Shown one piece after another: positions 5,429-6,506 of a stretch of DNA of 6,506 nt. The notes beneath the pieces were generated by a model, which worked only from the letters and a program-made list of their open reading frames with translations, made no database searches and was not told the origin of the DNA. Numbering within the stretch: the first letter of the stretch is position 1; every line of letters begins with the position of its first letter. Source of the DNA: Bacillota bacterium (GTDB lineage: Bacteria > Bacillota > Clostridia > Lachnospirales > Cellulosilyticaceae); the NCBI GenBank assembly GCA_023415525.1, contig JAEZKI010000308.1, forward strand, positions 1 through 6,506, read 5' to 3'. The translations under genes were made by a program, and so were the position numbers.

Positions 5429-6301
5429 TTGAAGAATTGTGGTGAAGAGATCGGTGACCCAAAGGACTCTATAACCAAAACAATTGAACGCATTCGTCAA
5501 GGTGAAAAGAAAAAGTTAAAAGCCATATGGTTAGAAACCTCTGAGTGCTTTGGCGAAATCATTAGTTTCCTCAACGCAGAGGACCCAGATATTGTGTACT
5601 GGTTAACGGAGATGGTAGATTGCACCTTTTATAATAGCATCATGGGTAATCAAGGGGAGGCAGCCATTCAGGATATTATAGGTACCATTGATTCAGGGGA
5701 GGAGTATCTCTTTATTGTAAGTGGTGCCATACCTTTGGCAGAGAATGGCAACTGTACAATCATAGGGAGTTACCAGGGAAAGAATCTCACGAGTATGGAG
5801 TTTACAAAGAAAATAGCTGAAAAAGCTAAGATGATTTTAGCAGTTGGAACATGTGCCAGTTTTGGGGGACCTACAGCAGCAAAACCCAATATTACTCAAG
5901 CTGTTAGCGTTCAGGAGTTCTTGAATAGGGCAGTCATTAATGCACCAGGATGTCCTGCCCATCCTATTTGGATACTAGGGATATTTGCCTACATTGTCAA
6001 TTTTGGAATGCCAGACTTAGATGAAGAAGGACGGCCACTGGTTTTTTATAGTAAGAACATTCATAGGCATTGTCCAAGGCAGTCTTTCTTTTGTAGAGGA
6101 GAATTTGCCACTCGGTTTGGACAGGAGCAATGTCTATTTGCACTTGGTTGCAGAGGACCTGTTACGAACACACTGTGTCCTTTTACAAGGTGGAATGATT
6201 CAGATAACTGGCCTATTGGAGATAATACCACCTGTATTGGGTGCGCCAATAAAGGTTTCCCCGATGAGATGCAGCCTTTTGTAAAATATGGAGAGGATTA
6301 A
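5429..6301 (+). CDS. [NiFe] hydrogenase small subunit, cytoplasmic, with Glu in the proximal-cluster motif
   Basis: This 290-residue protein carries the Fe-S chain that passes electrons between the Ni-Fe site and an outside partner. Distal cluster ligands are His212-x2-Cys215, Cys235 and Cys241. Medial ligands are Cys250, Cys269 and Cys272, with Pro262 in NWPIG where a fourth Cys would be, which predicts a [3Fe-4S] cluster. Proximal ligands Cys142 (GTCASFGG) and Cys175 (APGCPAHP) are present, and Cys40 opens the usual CxxC, but the second Cys is Glu43 (SECFGE). The positions of the two extra cysteines of O2-tolerant [4Fe-3S] enzymes are both Gly (42, 147). There is no twin-arginine signal and no C-terminal membrane helix, so it should be cytosolic, unlike typical periplasmic group 1 uptake enzymes. 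The exact group and electron partner cannot be told from this window. The large subunit follows 22 bases downstream. Confidence 0.9.
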   Translation: MKNCGEEIGDPKDSITKTIERIRQGEKKKLKAIWLETSECFGEIISFLNAEDPDIVYWLTEMVDCTFYNSIMGNQGEAAIQDIIGTIDSGEEYLFIVSGAIPLAENGNCTIIGSYQGKNLTSMEFTKKIAEKAKMILAVGTCASFGGPTAAKPNITQAVSVQEFLNRAVINAPGCPAHPIWILGIFAYIVNFGMPDLDEEGRPLVFYSKNIHRHCPRQSFFCRGEFATRFGQEQCLFALGCRGPVTNTLCPFTRWNDSDNWPIGDNTTCIGCANKGFPDEMQPFVKYGED

Positions 6302-6323
6302 AAGGAGAAGGGAGAGGGACAAA

Positions 6324-6506
6324 ATGGCGGTTCAAACGATACAAATGGATCCTATAAGCCGTGTAAGCGGCCTGCTTTCTATTGGTGTGACCATTGAAAA
6401 TGGACGCATTATAAATGCGAAAAGCAGTGGGATGCAGATTAGAGGATTTGAAAGTATGCTACAAGGGCGTTACCCATTAGATACAATTCGTCTAACAGCT
6501 AGAACC
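6324..6506 (+). CDS. [NiFe] hydrogenase large subunit, N-terminal part (3' end outside window)
   Basis: The ATG at 6324 opens a frame that stays open to the last base: 61 codons. The opening matches large-subunit N-termini: MDPISRVSG, then an ENGRI strand, then MQIRGFESMLQGRYPLD and IRLTART. In the family this leads directly into the first nickel-ligand motif (RxCGxC); the window ends at RT, one codon before the expected Cys, so metal binding cannot be verified here. The subunit would house the Ni-Fe(CN)2CO centre that splits or forms H2. In the RxEG segment, the Glu that gates proton transfer in well-studied enzymes is Ser (RVSGLL). Several purine-rich stretches (AAAGGAG at 6301-6307, GGGAGAGGG at 6310-6318) can serve as ribosome binding site, and the short gap to the small-subunit gene indicates one transcript. 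Confidence 0.92.
   Translation, partial: MAVQTIQMDPISRVSGLLSIGVTIENGRIINAKSSGMQIRGFESMLQGRYPLDTIRLTART

Noticed and set aside
6021..6284. Overlapping frames on both strands inside the hydrogenase small subunit gene
   Set aside because: They are shadows of the hydrogenase frame, which carries all the conserved cysteines and a proper ribosome binding site.

Overview
The window looks like chromosomal DNA of a low-GC, anaerobic, Gram-positive bacterium of the Clostridia. The signs are an AT-rich base composition, strong AAGGAGG-type ribosome binding sites, two genes that can only start at TTG, an S-layer-homology (SLH) protein, and a [NiFe] hydrogenase. I cannot fix the genus. All recognisable genes are on the + strand.

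Layout. Positions 1-456 are the 3' end of a gene for an SLH-anchored surface protein, closed by a terminator at 552-581. Positions 586-752 are an unusual GC-richer stretch full of inverted repeats. It ends in a 40-nt motif that recurs at 2527-2566. Positions 753-1079 hold no recognisable gene but contain a promoter candidate for the next one. Positions 1080-2309 encode a 409-residue zinc deaminase-like protein whose second half looks like a deaminase fold without its metal site. A terminator (2428-2459) and the second copy of the 40-nt motif follow. Positions 2630-4564 encode a 644-residue FUSC-type membrane protein, and 4642-5202 an HD-domain nucleotidase of the YfbR/HDDC2 type with a strong terminator (5277-5324). 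Positions 5429-6301 encode a cytoplasmic [NiFe]-hydrogenase small subunit, and 6324 to the window end the start of its large subunit.

Working together. The only clear operon is the hydrogenase pair: the small subunit carries the Fe-S relay and the large subunit the Ni-Fe site, and the window stops one codon before the expected first nickel-binding CxxC. The deaminase and the HD nucleotidase may both act on nucleotides, but a terminator and the FUSC gene lie between them, so I see no evidence for one system. The FUSC and HD genes have no visible terminator between them and may be co-transcribed.

Most worth a second look: (1) the paired 40-nt motif, whose differences between copies keep all ten base pairs of two hairpins, including one compensatory double change, with an IS200/IS605-like end as one explanation; (2) the hydrogenase small subunit, with Glu in place of one of the four proximal-cluster cysteines; (3) the large subunit, with Ser in place of the glutamate that normally gates proton transfer; (4) the apparent active plus inactive deaminase tandem.
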